Shown here piece after piece: positions 48,207-57,622 of a DNA stretch of 64,000 nt. The stretch's first letter is position 1. Every line of letters starts with the position of its first letter. The position numbers and the translations under genes are program-made. The notes beneath the pieces are model-generated. The model had not been told where the DNA came from. It saw nothing but the letters and a program-made list of their open reading frames with translations, and did not search any database. Source of the stretch: Rhizobium rhododendri (GTDB lineage: Bacteria; Pseudomonadota; Alphaproteobacteria; Rhizobiales; Rhizobiaceae); contig NZ_CP117267.1 of NCBI RefSeq assembly GCF_007000325.2, positions 434,001 through 498,000 of the forward strand, written 5' to 3'.

Positions 48207-48812
48207 ATGTCGTTATCGACGCTGAAGTACAAAGGTGCACGCGGCTTTCTCGACGGTCAGTTTCTGATCGCAATGCCGGGAATGGCGGACAGTAACTTTG
48301 CCCGGACGGTTGTCTATATCTGTGCCCATTCGGATGCCGGAGCGATGGGTTTCATTATCAACCGGTCGCAGAACCTCAGCTTCACCGATGTTCTTCTGCA
48401 TCTCGACATGATCAAGACTGACGATGCCATCATGCTGCCGGATCGTGCCCGCAGTTTTCCGATCCAGACCGGAGGCCCGGTCGAGAGCGGTCGAGGCTTC
48501 GTCCTGCACTCCGACGATTACAAGAGCGAGAGCAGCATCGCTGTCAGCGATGACATCAGCCTGACGGCAACGCTCGATATCATCCGCGCGATTTCCAACG
48601 GCAACGGCCCGAAAAAGGCGACGATGCTGCTCGGTTATGCCGGCTGGAGCGCCGGGCAGCTGGAGGCCGAAGTCAGCAATAACGGCTGGCTGAATTGCGC
48701 GCCGAGTGAAGAGCTTATCTTCGACCGCAGCCTTGATGATAAATACGAGCGGGCGCTGGCACTGCTCGGCGTCACGCCGGCGATGTTGTCGAGCGAAGCA
48801 GGCCACGCCTGA
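48207..48812 (+). CDS. YqgE/AlgH family protein (UPF0301)
   Basis: A 201-residue protein of the YqgE/AlgH family, with the diagnostic [20 protein letters not shown] opening, [19 protein letters not shown] and the [12 protein letters not shown] segment. The biochemical function is not established; AlgH was linked to alginate regulation in Pseudomonas. GAGGAGACAGG precedes the ATG. It stands alone before the CsbD-like gene. Confidence 0.93.
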   Translation: MSLSTLKYKGARGFLDGQFLIAMPGMADSNFARTVVYICAHSDAGAMGFIINRSQNLSFTDVLLHLDMIKTDDAIMLPDRARSFPIQTGGPVESGRGFVLHSDDYKSESSIAVSDDISLTATLDIIRAISNGNGPKKATMLLGYAGWSAGQLEAEVSNNGWLNCAPSEELIFDRSLDDKYERALALLGVTPAMLSSEAGHA

Positions 48813-48905
48813 TAAACCAGCGCCACCACTGGAACGATATCCGACTGTTGACGTTTTTCCTGCACGACGCACGCAACGTACGTCGCCAACCAGGGAGTGA
48901 GACAC

Positions 48906-49097
48906 ATGGGTAGCACCAGCGACAAGATTTCCGGTAAGGCCAATGAATTGACCGGCAAGGCGAAGGAAGCCGTCGGCAAGGCCACTGGCGACAACGAGAC
49001 GCGTGCTAAGGGCGCCGTTCAGGAAGCCAAAGGCAAGGCCCAGGTTGCCGAAGGCAAGGCCAAGGACAAGCTCAAGGACGCCGTCGATCGCGCCTGA
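48906..49097 (+). CDS. CsbD-like stress protein
   Basis: A 63-residue highly charged Lys/Ala/Gly-rich protein with the CsbD repeat ([23 protein letters not shown] and then [12 protein letters not shown]). CsbD proteins are induced in general stress; the molecular function is unknown. GGGAG is 8-12 bases upstream. A strong terminator follows, so it forms its own transcription unit, or one with yqgE. Confidence 0.88.
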   Translation: MGSTSDKISGKANELTGKAKEAVGKATGDNETRAKGAVQEAKGKAQVAEGKAKDKLKDAVDRA

Positions 49098-49117
49098 GCG
49101 AACTGAATAAAGACTTC

Positions 49118-49150
49118 AAGCCTGCCGCGCCAAAGCGTGGCGGGCTTTTC
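49118..49150 (+). terminator. Intrinsic terminator after the CsbD-like gene
   Basis: A 12-pair stem with two G-U pairs (49118-49129 with 49136-49147), six-base loop and TTTT at 49146-49149. It begins 20 bases after the stop codon. Confidence 0.8.
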
Positions 49151-49185
49151 GACATTTAAGACCGTCGTCGAAAAGGACCGGGCCC

Positions 49186-50271
49186 ATGCGATTGTTTGAC
49201 TGCGACTCCTGTGGACAGTCGGTGCATTTCGACAATCGCCAGTGCGTCCGCTGCGGCCACCGCCTGGGTTTCGTTCCAGACCGGCTGAAGATGTACGCGC
49301 TGGAACCCGACCAGGAGCCGGACTGGCACATCGTTTCAGAACCGTCTCGCTCGCTGCGCTTTTGCTCGAATGCGGCGCTGGATCTCTGCAACTGGATGGT
49401 CGATTCCGACGATCCGCAAGGCTTCTGTGCGGCCTGCCGCCATAACAGGCTGGTGCCGAATACCGGGACATCCGAGGGTGTCGACCGCTGGCGCCGGATA
49501 GGGCAGGCACAGCGCCATCTGTTTTATTCACTTTTGCGCCTCGAACTGCCGCATCCCGATCGCAGCGAAGATCCGCAGGGCGGTCTGGTGTTCGATTTCC
49601 TCGAGGACAAGATCAACAGCGCCGGCTTCGTCGTGCCCGCCATGACCGGCCACGACGACGGCCTGATTGCCATCCGCGCCGCCGAGGCGGACGACGTGAC
49701 GCGCGAAATGGCGCGCATGTCGATGCACGAGCCCTACCGGACGCTGCTCGGCCACTTCCGCCACGAGACCGGCCATTTCATCTGGAACAAGCTGGTCCGC
49801 GACGTCAATAATTTCGACGGCTTCCGCGAGGTGTTCGGCGACGAACGCGAGGACTATGGCGCAGCACTGCGGCGCCATTACGAGAACGGGGTGCGTGCGG
49901 ATTGGCAGAGTAGCTTTATCAGCGCCTATGCCAGTTCCCATCCCTGGGAAGATTTCGCCGAGTGCTTTGCGCACTATCTCCACATCGTCGATACGCTGGA
50001 GACAGCCCGTGCTTTCGGCATCGCGGTCGATCCGCGCGGGCATGAGGAGATGGCGTCGGAGGTGGATTTCAATCCCTACAGGGCGCACGATGCCGAGCAG
50101 CTTGTTTCCGCCTGGGTGCCGCTCAGTGTCGCCGTGAACAGCATCCAGAGGAGCATGGGACAGCCGGACTCGTACCCATTTGTCCTGTCGCCGCCGGTGG
50201 TGAGGAAACTCGATTACCTGCTGCGGCTCATCCGTGACGCAGCAGCAGGCCAGACGATGCAGGCGGCCTGA
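49186..50271 (+). CDS. Zinc-ribbon putative zinc-binding metallopeptidase
   Basis: A 361-residue cytoplasmic protein with an N-terminal zinc ribbon (CDSCGQSVHFDNRQCVRCG) and later CAACRHNRL, followed by a peptidase-like domain with HETGH at 193-197 (FRHETGHFIW), a downstream Glu segment (HPWEDFAECFAHYLHI) that could give the third metal ligand. It matches the family of putative zinc-binding metallopeptidases found next to transglutaminase or glutamine-rich genes; substrates are unknown. It stands alone and is convergent with the c-di-GMP gene. Confidence 0.82.
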   Translation: MRLFDCDSCGQSVHFDNRQCVRCGHRLGFVPDRLKMYALEPDQEPDWHIVSEPSRSLRFCSNAALDLCNWMVDSDDPQGFCAACRHNRLVPNTGTSEGVDRWRRIGQAQRHLFYSLLRLELPHPDRSEDPQGGLVFDFLEDKINSAGFVVPAMTGHDDGLIAIRAAEADDVTREMARMSMHEPYRTLLGHFRHETGHFIWNKLVRDVNNFDGFREVFGDEREDYGAALRRHYENGVRADWQSSFISAYASSHPWEDFAECFAHYLHIVDTLETARAFGIAVDPRGHEEMASEVDFNPYRAHDAEQLVSAWVPLSVAVNSIQRSMGQPDSYPFVLSPPVVRKLDYLLRLIRDAAAGQTMQAA

Positions 50272-50296
50272 CCAGCGCGAGGCGGGGAGGCGTGCC

Positions 50297-53227
50297 TCAG
50301 GCGCGCCTTGTCAGCGGAAAACGTTCCTTCAGCAATCGCAGCACCGATTCCGAGCCCATCGGCGGTCCGAAGAGAAAGCTCTGGCCGTAGGTGCAGCCCA
50401 TCTTGGCGAGTTCCAGCGCATCTTCCTCGGTCTCGATACCCTCAGCGACGACTTTCATTCCGAGTTCGCGCGCCATCGAGATCACGGAGCGCAGCAGCAC
50501 GGATTTCTTGTCGCTCTCGTCGCGTACCAGGCCCTTGTCCAGCTTGATCGTGTCGAAGGGGAAGCGGGTGAGGTAGGAGAGCGACGAGTAGCCGGTGCCG
50601 AAGTCGTCGAGTGCGAGGCCGAGGCCTGCTTCGCGCAACTTCGCCAACACGAGACGCGCCTGTTCCGGATTTTCCATGACCATCGTTTCCGTCAGTTCGA
50701 GCTTGATGCGGGACGGATCGCAATGGGTCTTGGCAAGCAGCGCCCGGACGTCGTCGTAGAGCTCGTTGTTGAGCAGCTGGGCGCTCGACAGGTTGACGGA
50801 TACGAACAGCGGCAACTCGCCCGTCTGGCGTGTCCAGGCCATCAGGTCGTTTGTCGCCTGCTCCATGGCGAACATGCCGAGCGGGCCGATGATGTCGGTT
50901 GCCTCGGCAATCGGAATGAATTCGGTCGGCGAAATGTTGCCGCGTTTCGGATGCTCCCAGCGCATCAGCGCCTCGAAGCCGGCGATCTCGGCATCTTCCA
51001 GCCGGACGATGGGCTGGTAGACCATCGACAACTCCTTGCGCTCGACGGCGCGACGGAGATCGGATTCCAGTTGCAGGCGGTCGGTGCCGAAGTTGCGGAA
51101 GGCTGGCAGGAAAGGTTCGACCTTATTGCCGCCGGCGCGCTTCGAGCGATACATCGCAAGCTCGGCGTCGCTGAGCAATCCGGCAGCGCTTTCCTGCTGG
51201 TCGACCCAAGAAGTCAGTCCGATGGAGGCGGTCAGCACGATTTCGCGATTGGCAAAGTTCAGCGGCACCATGATCGCCTTGCTGACGGCATCGGCGAAAT
51301 CCGCCACCTTGGTCGGATCGCGCTCGGACACCAGGATCAGGCCGAACTGGTCGCCGGAGAGCCGCGCCAGCGTGTCCTGCGGCTTCAGTAGGCGGCGCAG
51401 GCGACGTGTCAGGGCGACCAGAATGTTGTCGCCGGCGGCAACGCCCAGCGCGTCGTTGACCATCTTGTACCGGTCGATATCGATGACCATCACCGTCGGT
51501 CGGACCAGATCGCCGGCGGGGGCAAGGGTCAGCACGGCCTGCAGTCGGTCGAGGAAAAGCTGCCGGTTCGGTAGTCCGGTGAGGTTGTCGTGCAGCGCGT
51601 CGTGCAACAGGCGCTCGACGGAGTTCTTCTGCTCGGTGACATCGACGACGGTGCCGACGCAGCGGATGATTTCGCCGTTCGATCCCAGCACCGGCCGGGC
51701 GCGGATTGCGAGCCAATGGAAATGGCCGTCCTCGGCGCGGATGCGGAACTCGTGGTTCAGCCTGCCGCGACGGTGCTCCAGCAGCACGTCCAGCGTCGCG
51801 CGGAAGCGGTCGCGGTCGTCGGGGTGTAGCCGTGGCAGCCAGTTGCGAGCAGCACCGTGCATGCTACCGGGCGAGAGTCCGAGCTTCTGCGAGATATCGG
51901 GAATGGTGACGACTCGGTCGCGCGCCACGTCCCAGTCCCAGACGGTATCGCCGGAGCCGGTGAGTGCCAGCGATTGGCGCTCCAGATCGGAAAACAGGCC
52001 CTGCTGGAAGGCGCCGCCGGCAAAGGCGTGCTGCATGACGGTAAAGCCGATCAGAAGTACGATGAGCACCAGACCGCCGCCGAGTGCCGGCTGGATGATG
52101 TCGTTGTCGAGCTTGCCGGTGACCGTTAGCCAGGCGCCGAACAGCCAGACGAGGATCAACGCCCAGGCCGGCACCAGCAGGATCGCCCGGTCATAGCGGT
52201 TGATACCGAGATAGACGATGAGCAGGATGCCGGCGGTTGCCGTCAGGGCCATGGAGAGGCGGGCAATGCCGGCGGCAATCGACGGATCGTAGACGGCCAC
52301 GCCGAACAGCAGCGCCAGCCCCAGTATCCAGGCAAGCGTGACATAGCCGAGATGGGCGTGCCATCTGTTGAGATTAAGATAGGTGAACAGGAAGATCACC
52401 AGGCTGGAGGCCAGCGCCACCTCGACGCAGGCCCTCCATATTCGTTGGTCCCCGGATGTGATGCTGATCAGCTTGCCGAGAAAGCCGAAGTCGACGCAGA
52501 TATAGCCGAGCACCGCCCAGGCAAGCGCCGCCGTCGCCGGCAGCATCGACGTGCCTTTGACCACGAAGAGGATGGTGAGAAACACCGCCAGCAGGCCGGA
52601 AATGCCGAGCACGATGCCACGATAGAGCGTGAAGGCGTTGACCGTATCCTTGTAGGCGTTCGGCTCCCAGAGATAGATCTGCGGCAATTCCGGGGACGAC
52701 AGTTCGGCGACGAAGGTGATGACGGCGCCGGGATTGAGTGTGATGCGGAACACGTCCGCCTCGTCGCTCGGCTGCCGGTCGAGCGCAAAACCTTCGCTCG
52801 GCGTGATGGCGATGATGCGTTGCGAGCCGAGGTCGGGCCAGAACATCTTGGAATTCACCAGACGGAAATGCGGCGCGACGATGACGCGCTCCAGCTGTTC
52901 TTCAGAGACGTTGGCCAGTGCGAACACCGCCCAGTCGCCCTGGTGACCCGGCGAACTCGAGCGCACCTCGATGCGGCGGCGGATACCGTCGGCACCAGCG
53001 GCCGTCGACACCTGGAAGGCCTCGCCCTGGTTGGCGTAGATCTCGGTCGTCTTCGTAAGGTCGAGCGCCGTGTCGTCGCGCGAGATCTTCACCGGCTCCG
53101 CAGCCCGCGCGCCGGTCGCAAGCATAGCCGTCATCGCCAACAGGGCCGTCATCGCAAACAGGGCAACAAGGAACGCGATCAGGGAATGGCGAAGGAAGTG
53201 TGGTTGGGAAGGAGTGTCGGCAATCAT
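50297..53227 (-). CDS. 7TM-sensor PAS-GGDEF-EAL protein, likely c-di-GMP phosphodiesterase
   Basis: A 976-residue inner-membrane protein. A signal or anchor helix (about 15-42) leads to a periplasmic 7TMR-DISM-like extracellular domain, seven or so helices (about 200-405), a PAS/PAC domain (about 430-545), GGDEF (about 560-710) and EAL (about 730-970). The GGDEF signature is S624-G-D-Q-F628, so cyclase activity is unlikely. The EAL domain keeps E752-A-L, VSVNLS, LELTETMVM, LDDFGTGYSS, IKLDKG and VAEGIET, so it should hydrolyse c-di-GMP; the decayed GGDEF may bind GTP as a regulator. Its start overlaps the acetyltransferase stop by one base. Confidence 0.9.
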   Translation of the reverse strand: MIADTPSQPHFLRHSLIAFLVALFAMTALLAMTAMLATGARAAEPVKISRDDTALDLTKTTEIYANQGEAFQVSTAAGADGIRRRIEVRSSSPGHQGDWAVFALANVSEEQLERVIVAPHFRLVNSKMFWPDLGSQRIIAITPSEGFALDRQPSDEADVFRITLNPGAVITFVAELSSPELPQIYLWEPNAYKDTVNAFTLYRGIVLGISGLLAVFLTILFVVKGTSMLPATAALAWAVLGYICVDFGFLGKLISITSGDQRIWRACVEVALASSLVIFLFTYLNLNRWHAHLGYVTLAWILGLALLFGVAVYDPSIAAGIARLSMALTATAGILLIVYLGINRYDRAILLVPAWALILVWLFGAWLTVTGKLDNDIIQPALGGGLVLIVLLIGFTVMQHAFAGGAFQQGLFSDLERQSLALTGSGDTVWDWDVARDRVVTIPDISQKLGLSPGSMHGAARNWLPRLHPDDRDRFRATLDVLLEHRRGRLNHEFRIRAEDGHFHWLAIRARPVLGSNGEIIRCVGTVVDVTEQKNSVERLLHDALHDNLTGLPNRQLFLDRLQAVLTLAPAGDLVRPTVMVIDIDRYKMVNDALGVAAGDNILVALTRRLRRLLKPQDTLARLSGDQFGLILVSERDPTKVADFADAVSKAIMVPLNFANREIVLTASIGLTSWVDQQESAAGLLSDAELAMYRSKRAGGNKVEPFLPAFRNFGTDRLQLESDLRRAVERKELSMVYQPIVRLEDAEIAGFEALMRWEHPKRGNISPTEFIPIAEATDIIGPLGMFAMEQATNDLMAWTRQTGELPLFVSVNLSSAQLLNNELYDDVRALLAKTHCDPSRIKLELTETMVMENPEQARLVLAKLREAGLGLALDDFGTGYSSLSYLTRFPFDTIKLDKGLVRDESDKKSVLLRSVISMARELGMKVVAEGIETEEDALELAKMGCTYGQSFLFGPPMGSESVLRLLKERFPLTRRA

Positions 53228-53838
53228 CAGCGTGTGGTCTTCCCGAGCGGGTCCGTGTCTGTGGCCAAGCGAGAAAACATCACGTGATCACGCCATTGGC
53301 CGTTGATTTTCAAGTAGCCGCGCAAATGGCCTTCCCGTTGGAACCCGGCCTTCTGCAAAAGCCGCACGCTACGCTCATTCTCCGGAATACAGGCTGCCTC
53401 GATACGGTGCAACTCCAGCCCGGAAAAGATATAGGGTATAACTATCTCAAGTGCGGCGAACATATGGCCTTGGCCGGAATAGCGCTCGCCCATCCAGTAA
53501 CCGATCATGCAGCTCTGCGCGGCACCGCGCCTGATATAACCGACAGTGAGCCCGCCGAGCAGCGTGGAGTTGTCGCGCTTGAAGACCAGAAACGGTACTG
53601 CCTGGCCGGAGTTGTACTCCTGCTTGCCCCGCACGACGCGGGTCCGGTAGGCGCCCTCGGTCAGTTCGTCGGTACGCCAGGTCGGCTCCCACGGTTCCAG
53701 GAACCGGCGGCTCTCGGCCCTAAGCTTCTGCCACTGGCTGAAGTCGGCGTTGCGCGGCAAGCGGAGAATATGGTCGGCGCCCTCAAGTTCGATCGTGTCC
53801 GGCTGCCGAGACAGAAACCGAAAAACCGACTTTGGCAT
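53227..53838 (-). CDS. GNAT acetyltransferase, RimJ-like
   Basis: A 203-residue GNAT acetyltransferase resembling ribosomal-protein alanine N-acetyltransferases. The acetyl-CoA binding area (IGYWMGERYSGQGHMFAALEIV) and the C-terminal RIEAACIPENERSVRLLQKAGF and REGHLRGYLKINGQWRDHVMFS are standard. The substrate could be a ribosomal protein, tRNA-linked or small amine. The end overlaps the start of the c-di-GMP gene (TGATG), so the two are probably one transcript. Confidence 0.88.
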   Translation of the reverse strand: MPKSVFRFLSRQPDTIELEGADHILRLPRNADFSQWQKLRAESRRFLEPWEPTWRTDELTEGAYRTRVVRGKQEYNSGQAVPFLVFKRDNSTLLGGLTVGYIRRGAAQSCMIGYWMGERYSGQGHMFAALEIVIPYIFSGLELHRIEAACIPENERSVRLLQKAGFQREGHLRGYLKINGQWRDHVMFSRLATDTDPLGKTTR

Positions 53839-53885
53839 TCGTCCATGTCTCCCGGAACTGGATCGTGAGGGGCCTCCGGCTGGGA

Positions 53886-55184
53886 TCAGCCGTTGGCGGC
53901 TTTGGATGCCTGGCGTGGTGTGGCCAGCGAGGCGATGATGTCTTCCATCGGCGCCAGCTCGTCCAGCGGACCGATAGCGGAGAGGGTCGGCACGGCGTCG
54001 AAGAACAGACGGCCGGCGAGATCGGTCAGCCGCTGGATGGTGATGCCCTCCAGCCGTTCCATCATCTCCGGGTTGGGGATCGGCCGGCCGTAAAGCATCA
54101 TCTGTCGCGCGACCTGGCCGGCCCGTGCGGCAGGACTTTCCTGACCCATGAGCAGCTGGGCCCGGATCTGGGCGCGGGCGCGGTCGATTTCCTGCTGGTG
54201 GATCTTGTCGGCAGATTTGCGCAGCTCATCGACGATCACAGGCAGCAGTTCCGGCAGGTTTTCTCCGCCGGTTGCGGCATGGATGCCGAAGATGCCAGTG
54301 TCGGAAAAGCCCCAATGGAAGGCATAGACCGAATAGCAGAGGCCGCGCGTCTCGCGCACTTCCTGGAACAGCCGCGACGACATGCCCCCGCCAAGGATAT
54401 TGGCAAGAATCTGCGAGCAGTAGAAATCCCGCGCATGGTAGGCGCGGCCTTCGAAGCCGAGCAGGATCTGAGCATCCATGAGGTCGCGCGTCTCGCGAAC
54501 GCTGCCGCCGACGTAGCGGGCTGTCTCGATGACGGGCGCTGCAGATGGCGCTGTCGGAAGGCTTGCAAAGCGGGTCTCGACCTGCTTGACGAAGCTGTCA
54601 TGATCGACGGCACCGGCTGCCACCACGAACATCCGGTCGCAGGTGTAGTTGCGTCCGAGATAGCCGCGAATCTGCTCCGGCGTGAAGCCGAGCACGGTTT
54701 CCGGCGTCCCCAGAATGGCGCGCCCGAGCGTCTGGTCACGATAGGCGACTTCCGAGAATTTGTCGAATACGACGTCGTCCGGCATGTCGTTGGCAGCGTT
54801 GATTTCCTGCAGGATAACCTGCTTTTCACGCTGCAATTCGTCCTCGTCGAAGGCCGATTCCGTCAGGATGTCGGCGAGAATATCGACAGCGAGCGGCACG
54901 TCTTCTTTCAGCACGCGCGCGTAATAGGATGTCGTTTCCGTCGATGTCGCGGCATTGACCTCGCCGCCGACATTCTCGATTTCCTCGGCAATCTCGCGTG
55001 CTGTGCGGCGAGCCGTGCCCTTGAACGCCATGTGTTCCAGAAGGTGGGCAATACCGTGTTCGGCTTCGGTCTCGTTCCGCGATCCCGACTTGATCCACAC
55101 ACCGAGTGCAACGCTTTCAAGATGCGGCATCAACTCGGTTACTACCGTCAGCCCGGATTTCAGCCGGGTGCACTCAACTGTCAT
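53886..55184 (-). CDS. M16 family zinc peptidase (processing-peptidase-like)
   Basis: A 432-residue pitrilysin-family protease similar to mitochondrial processing peptidase beta. The inverted zinc motif HxxEH is H47-L-L-E-H51, with the further Glu about 70-80 residues downstream (EKQVILQEI). The full two-domain length is kept. It may degrade or mature peptides; no substrate is known. It is 17 bases after thrC, a conserved pairing in rhizobia. Confidence 0.93.
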   Translation of the reverse strand: MTVECTRLKSGLTVVTELMPHLESVALGVWIKSGSRNETEAEHGIAHLLEHMAFKGTARRTAREIAEEIENVGGEVNAATSTETTSYYARVLKEDVPLAVDILADILTESAFDEDELQREKQVILQEINAANDMPDDVVFDKFSEVAYRDQTLGRAILGTPETVLGFTPEQIRGYLGRNYTCDRMFVVAAGAVDHDSFVKQVETRFASLPTAPSAAPVIETARYVGGSVRETRDLMDAQILLGFEGRAYHARDFYCSQILANILGGGMSSRLFQEVRETRGLCYSVYAFHWGFSDTGIFGIHAATGGENLPELLPVIVDELRKSADKIHQQEIDRARAQIRAQLLMGQESPAARAGQVARQMMLYGRPIPNPEMMERLEGITIQRLTDLAGRLFFDAVPTLSAIGPLDELAPMEDIIASLATPRQASKAANG

Positions 55185-55201
55185 ATTAGATCTTTCTGCG
55201 C

Positions 55202-56602
55202 TTAACGTCTTGAGGCCTGAACATGGTCACCGATAAAGCTTTCCACGGCTTTGAGGTCGGGATCCAGGATGTCGAAGCGCTCCTCCCTGTGCATCAGATC
55301 AGCAAGCCACGTCGGAAGCGCCGGGTCAATACCGGAGGCTGATTTTACTGCGGCGGGGAATTTTGCGGGATGGGCGGTGGCCAGCGTCACCATCGGGCTG
55401 TTCGGCTTTTCAAATTTACTGGCGACGAAGACGCCGATCGCGGTGTGCGGGTCCAGCAGGTAGCCGGTGTCGGCATAGGTCTGGCGGATGGTCTCGGCCA
55501 CCTGTTTCTCGGTCGCCCGGCCGGCACGGAAATCGCGCTTAATGAAGCGCATGGCTTCCGGGGCGATGTCGAAACCGCTCGACTGCTTGAGGCTTTCCAT
55601 GGCGGCGCGCACCCGGGAGGCATCGCGGCCATTGGCCTCGAAGAGCAGCCGTTCGAAGTTGGACGAGATCTGGATATCCATCGATGGCGAGGTTGTCGCC
55701 TTGACGGCCCGCATCTCGTAGCGGCCGGTCTTCAGCGTCCGCGCCATGATGTCGTTCTCGTTGGTGGCGACCACCAGCTTGTCGATCGGAAGGCCCATCT
55801 GCTTGGCGACATAGCCGGCAAAGATATCGCCGAAATTGCCGGTCGGCACGGTGAACGAGATTTTCCGGTCCGGGCTGCCGAGCGCCACGGCTGTCGTGAA
55901 ATAGTAGACCACCTGCGCCATGATGCGCGCCCAGTTGATCGAGTTGACGCCGGAAAGGCCGACGCCGTCGCGGAACGGCGCGTCGTTGAACATCGCCTTC
56001 ACGAGGTTCTGGCAATCGTCGAAATTACCGTTGATGGCCAGCGCGTGAACGTTGGAAGCCGTCGAGGATGTCATCTGCCGCTGCTGCACCGGCGAGACCT
56101 TGCCATGCGGGAAGAGGATGAAGATGTCGGTGCGATCGCGACCGGCAAAGGCATCGATGGCCGCGCCGCCGGTGTCGCCCGATGTGGCACCGACAATCGT
56201 TGCCCGCGCGCCGCGCTCGGCCAGCGCATAGTCCATTAGCCGCGCCAGCAGCTGCATGGCGACGTCCTTGAACGCTAGCGTCGTGCCATGGAAGAGCTCC
56301 ATGATAAAGCTGTTCGGGCCTGTCTGCACCAGCGGCACGATGGCCGGATGGCGGAAGGTGGCATAGGCCTCGTCGATCATGCTACGGAATATCTCTTCCG
56401 GAATTTCGCCGTTGGTAAACGGCAGCAGCACGCGGAAGGCAATTTCCTGGTAGCTCTTGCCGCGAAAGCCCCGGATGTCCTTCTTGCTCAGTTGCGGCCA
56501 TTCACGCGGAACGTAGAGACCGCCGTCGCGTGCGAGGCCTGCCAGCAGTGCATCGCAGAAACCGAGGGCAGGGGCTTCTCCCCGGGTTGAGATATATTCC
56601 AA
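55202..56602 (-). CDS. thrC: Threonine synthase
   Basis: Pyridoxal phosphate enzyme converting O-phosphohomoserine to threonine, 466 residues. The PLP lysine lies in the HGTTLAFKD segment and the phosphate-binding turn is ATSGDTGGAA; the class I long form with the conserved N-terminal STRGEAP and ARDGGLYVPREWP is evident. The start is read as TTG at 56602, with AGAGGT upstream; no ATG fits. Together with thrB at 44.8 kb it completes the last two steps of threonine synthesis. Confidence 0.95.
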   Translation of the reverse strand: MEYISTRGEAPALGFCDALLAGLARDGGLYVPREWPQLSKKDIRGFRGKSYQEIAFRVLLPFTNGEIPEEIFRSMIDEAYATFRHPAIVPLVQTGPNSFIMELFHGTTLAFKDVAMQLLARLMDYALAERGARATIVGATSGDTGGAAIDAFAGRDRTDIFILFPHGKVSPVQQRQMTSSTASNVHALAINGNFDDCQNLVKAMFNDAPFRDGVGLSGVNSINWARIMAQVVYYFTTAVALGSPDRKISFTVPTGNFGDIFAGYVAKQMGLPIDKLVVATNENDIMARTLKTGRYEMRAVKATTSPSMDIQISSNFERLLFEANGRDASRVRAAMESLKQSSGFDIAPEAMRFIKRDFRAGRATEKQVAETIRQTYADTGYLLDPHTAIGVFVASKFEKPNSPMVTLATAHPAKFPAAVKSASGIDPALPTWLADLMHREERFDILDPDLKAVESFIGDHVQASRR

Positions 56603-56913
56603 GGTCTTTACCTCTGATGTGGACGGTCGGACGGAAGATGGGTTGTCTGAAGTCTATGCCGGAAACGGCCCGTAGATGCGCCTTTTTGCGCCAAATCCGC
56701 GGCCTGGTTTTCGCAACCGTACGATTGTGCACGCCTCCGTCGAAGCGCGCCGGAAGCCGTTGCAGCGGAGGGATTTCGAAAATTGAACCAAAACGAAGCG
56801 TACCCAATCGATTTTTCGAAGCGCCGCTGATATAGACCATCGCCAAGTGCGATGAAAGGCCCGCAATTCAACCCGGGCTTGGCAAATTCATATTGTGTAC
56901 AGGGTGATTTATC
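56603..56913. other. Gene-free spacer between thrC and the lipoprotein gene
   Basis: 311 bases of divergent spacer. I see only an imperfect stem (AAGGCCCG with CGGGCTT, about 56856-56880) before the lipoprotein start. No promoter could be fixed and no RNA gene or supported small protein was recognised. Confidence 0.35.
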
Positions 56914-57537
56914 GTGTCAGGCAGAGCTTCGCGTCTACTTCTCGCCGTATCGTTGACAGCAGCATTGAGCGGCTGCAGCTCGCTTGGGCTCGGTAGCAAG
57001 GACAGTAAGGACCCCGCAACGCAGATCAGCGTTGCGCCGGAGGGAGCGGCATCCGCCACGCCTGCCACCCAGCCAGTGGGTCAGGCCTATGTCGCCGGAA
57101 AGTGCCCGCAAATCGTCATTCGCGACGAGGGTGCGATTTACAAGACCTACGCCAAGGGCGCCAAGGACGATGCATCGCAGCTCGCCTACCAGGCGTCTCT
57201 GGTGCAGGGCACACGCCAGTGCACCACCGACGGTACGGCGCTCAACATGACGGTGGTCGTGCAGGGCCGCCTCGTTGCGGGTCCGATGGGCGGTTCCGGC
57301 AGCGTCAACCTGCCGATCAAGGTTTCCGTCATGGATGGCCAGACAGTGCTCTACAGCGACACGACGAATTACCAGGCCTCGATCCCGCCCGGCGAGGGCT
57401 CGGCGCAGTTTCTCTACACCGACAACAAGATCCACGTGACCGGCGGCGCGGCCGGCTTCGTCAGCGTCTACGTCAGCTTCGAACAGTCGCCCGCAGCCCC
57501 GACCAAGACCGCCCGCACCGTTCGCAAGAGAAAATAA
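56914..57537 (+). CDS. Conserved lipoprotein of unknown function
   Basis: A 207-residue envelope lipoprotein: signal region SGRASRLLLAVSLTAAL, lipobox LSGC with the Cys near residue 21, a Ser/Ala/Thr-rich linker, and a C-terminal beta-rich domain (VIRDEGAIYKTYAKGAKDD onwards) with a pair of Cys residues (GKCPQI and TRQCTT). The family is not one I can name. It starts with GTG at 56914. It ends with a strong intrinsic terminator. Confidence 0.72.
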   Translation: MSGRASRLLLAVSLTAALSGCSSLGLGSKDSKDPATQISVAPEGAASATPATQPVGQAYVAGKCPQIVIRDEGAIYKTYAKGAKDDASQLAYQASLVQGTRQCTTDGTALNMTVVVQGRLVAGPMGGSGSVNLPIKVSVMDGQTVLYSDTTNYQASIPPGEGSAQFLYTDNKIHVTGGAAGFVSVYVSFEQSPAAPTKTARTVRKRK

Positions 57538-57577
57538 CGGCCGTCGCAATTATAACGGCGTTTATCGAAGCCACTGG

Positions 57578-57608
57578 AGCCGGTCGCAAGCATTGCGGCC
57601 GGTTTTTT
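57578..57608 (+). terminator. Intrinsic terminator after the lipoprotein gene
   Basis: CCGGTCGCAA (57580-57589) pairs with TTGCGGCCGG (57593-57602) with one G-U pair around a GCA loop, followed by a six-T run. Confidence 0.85.
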
Positions 57609-57622
57609 AGTGCGGTGAAATC

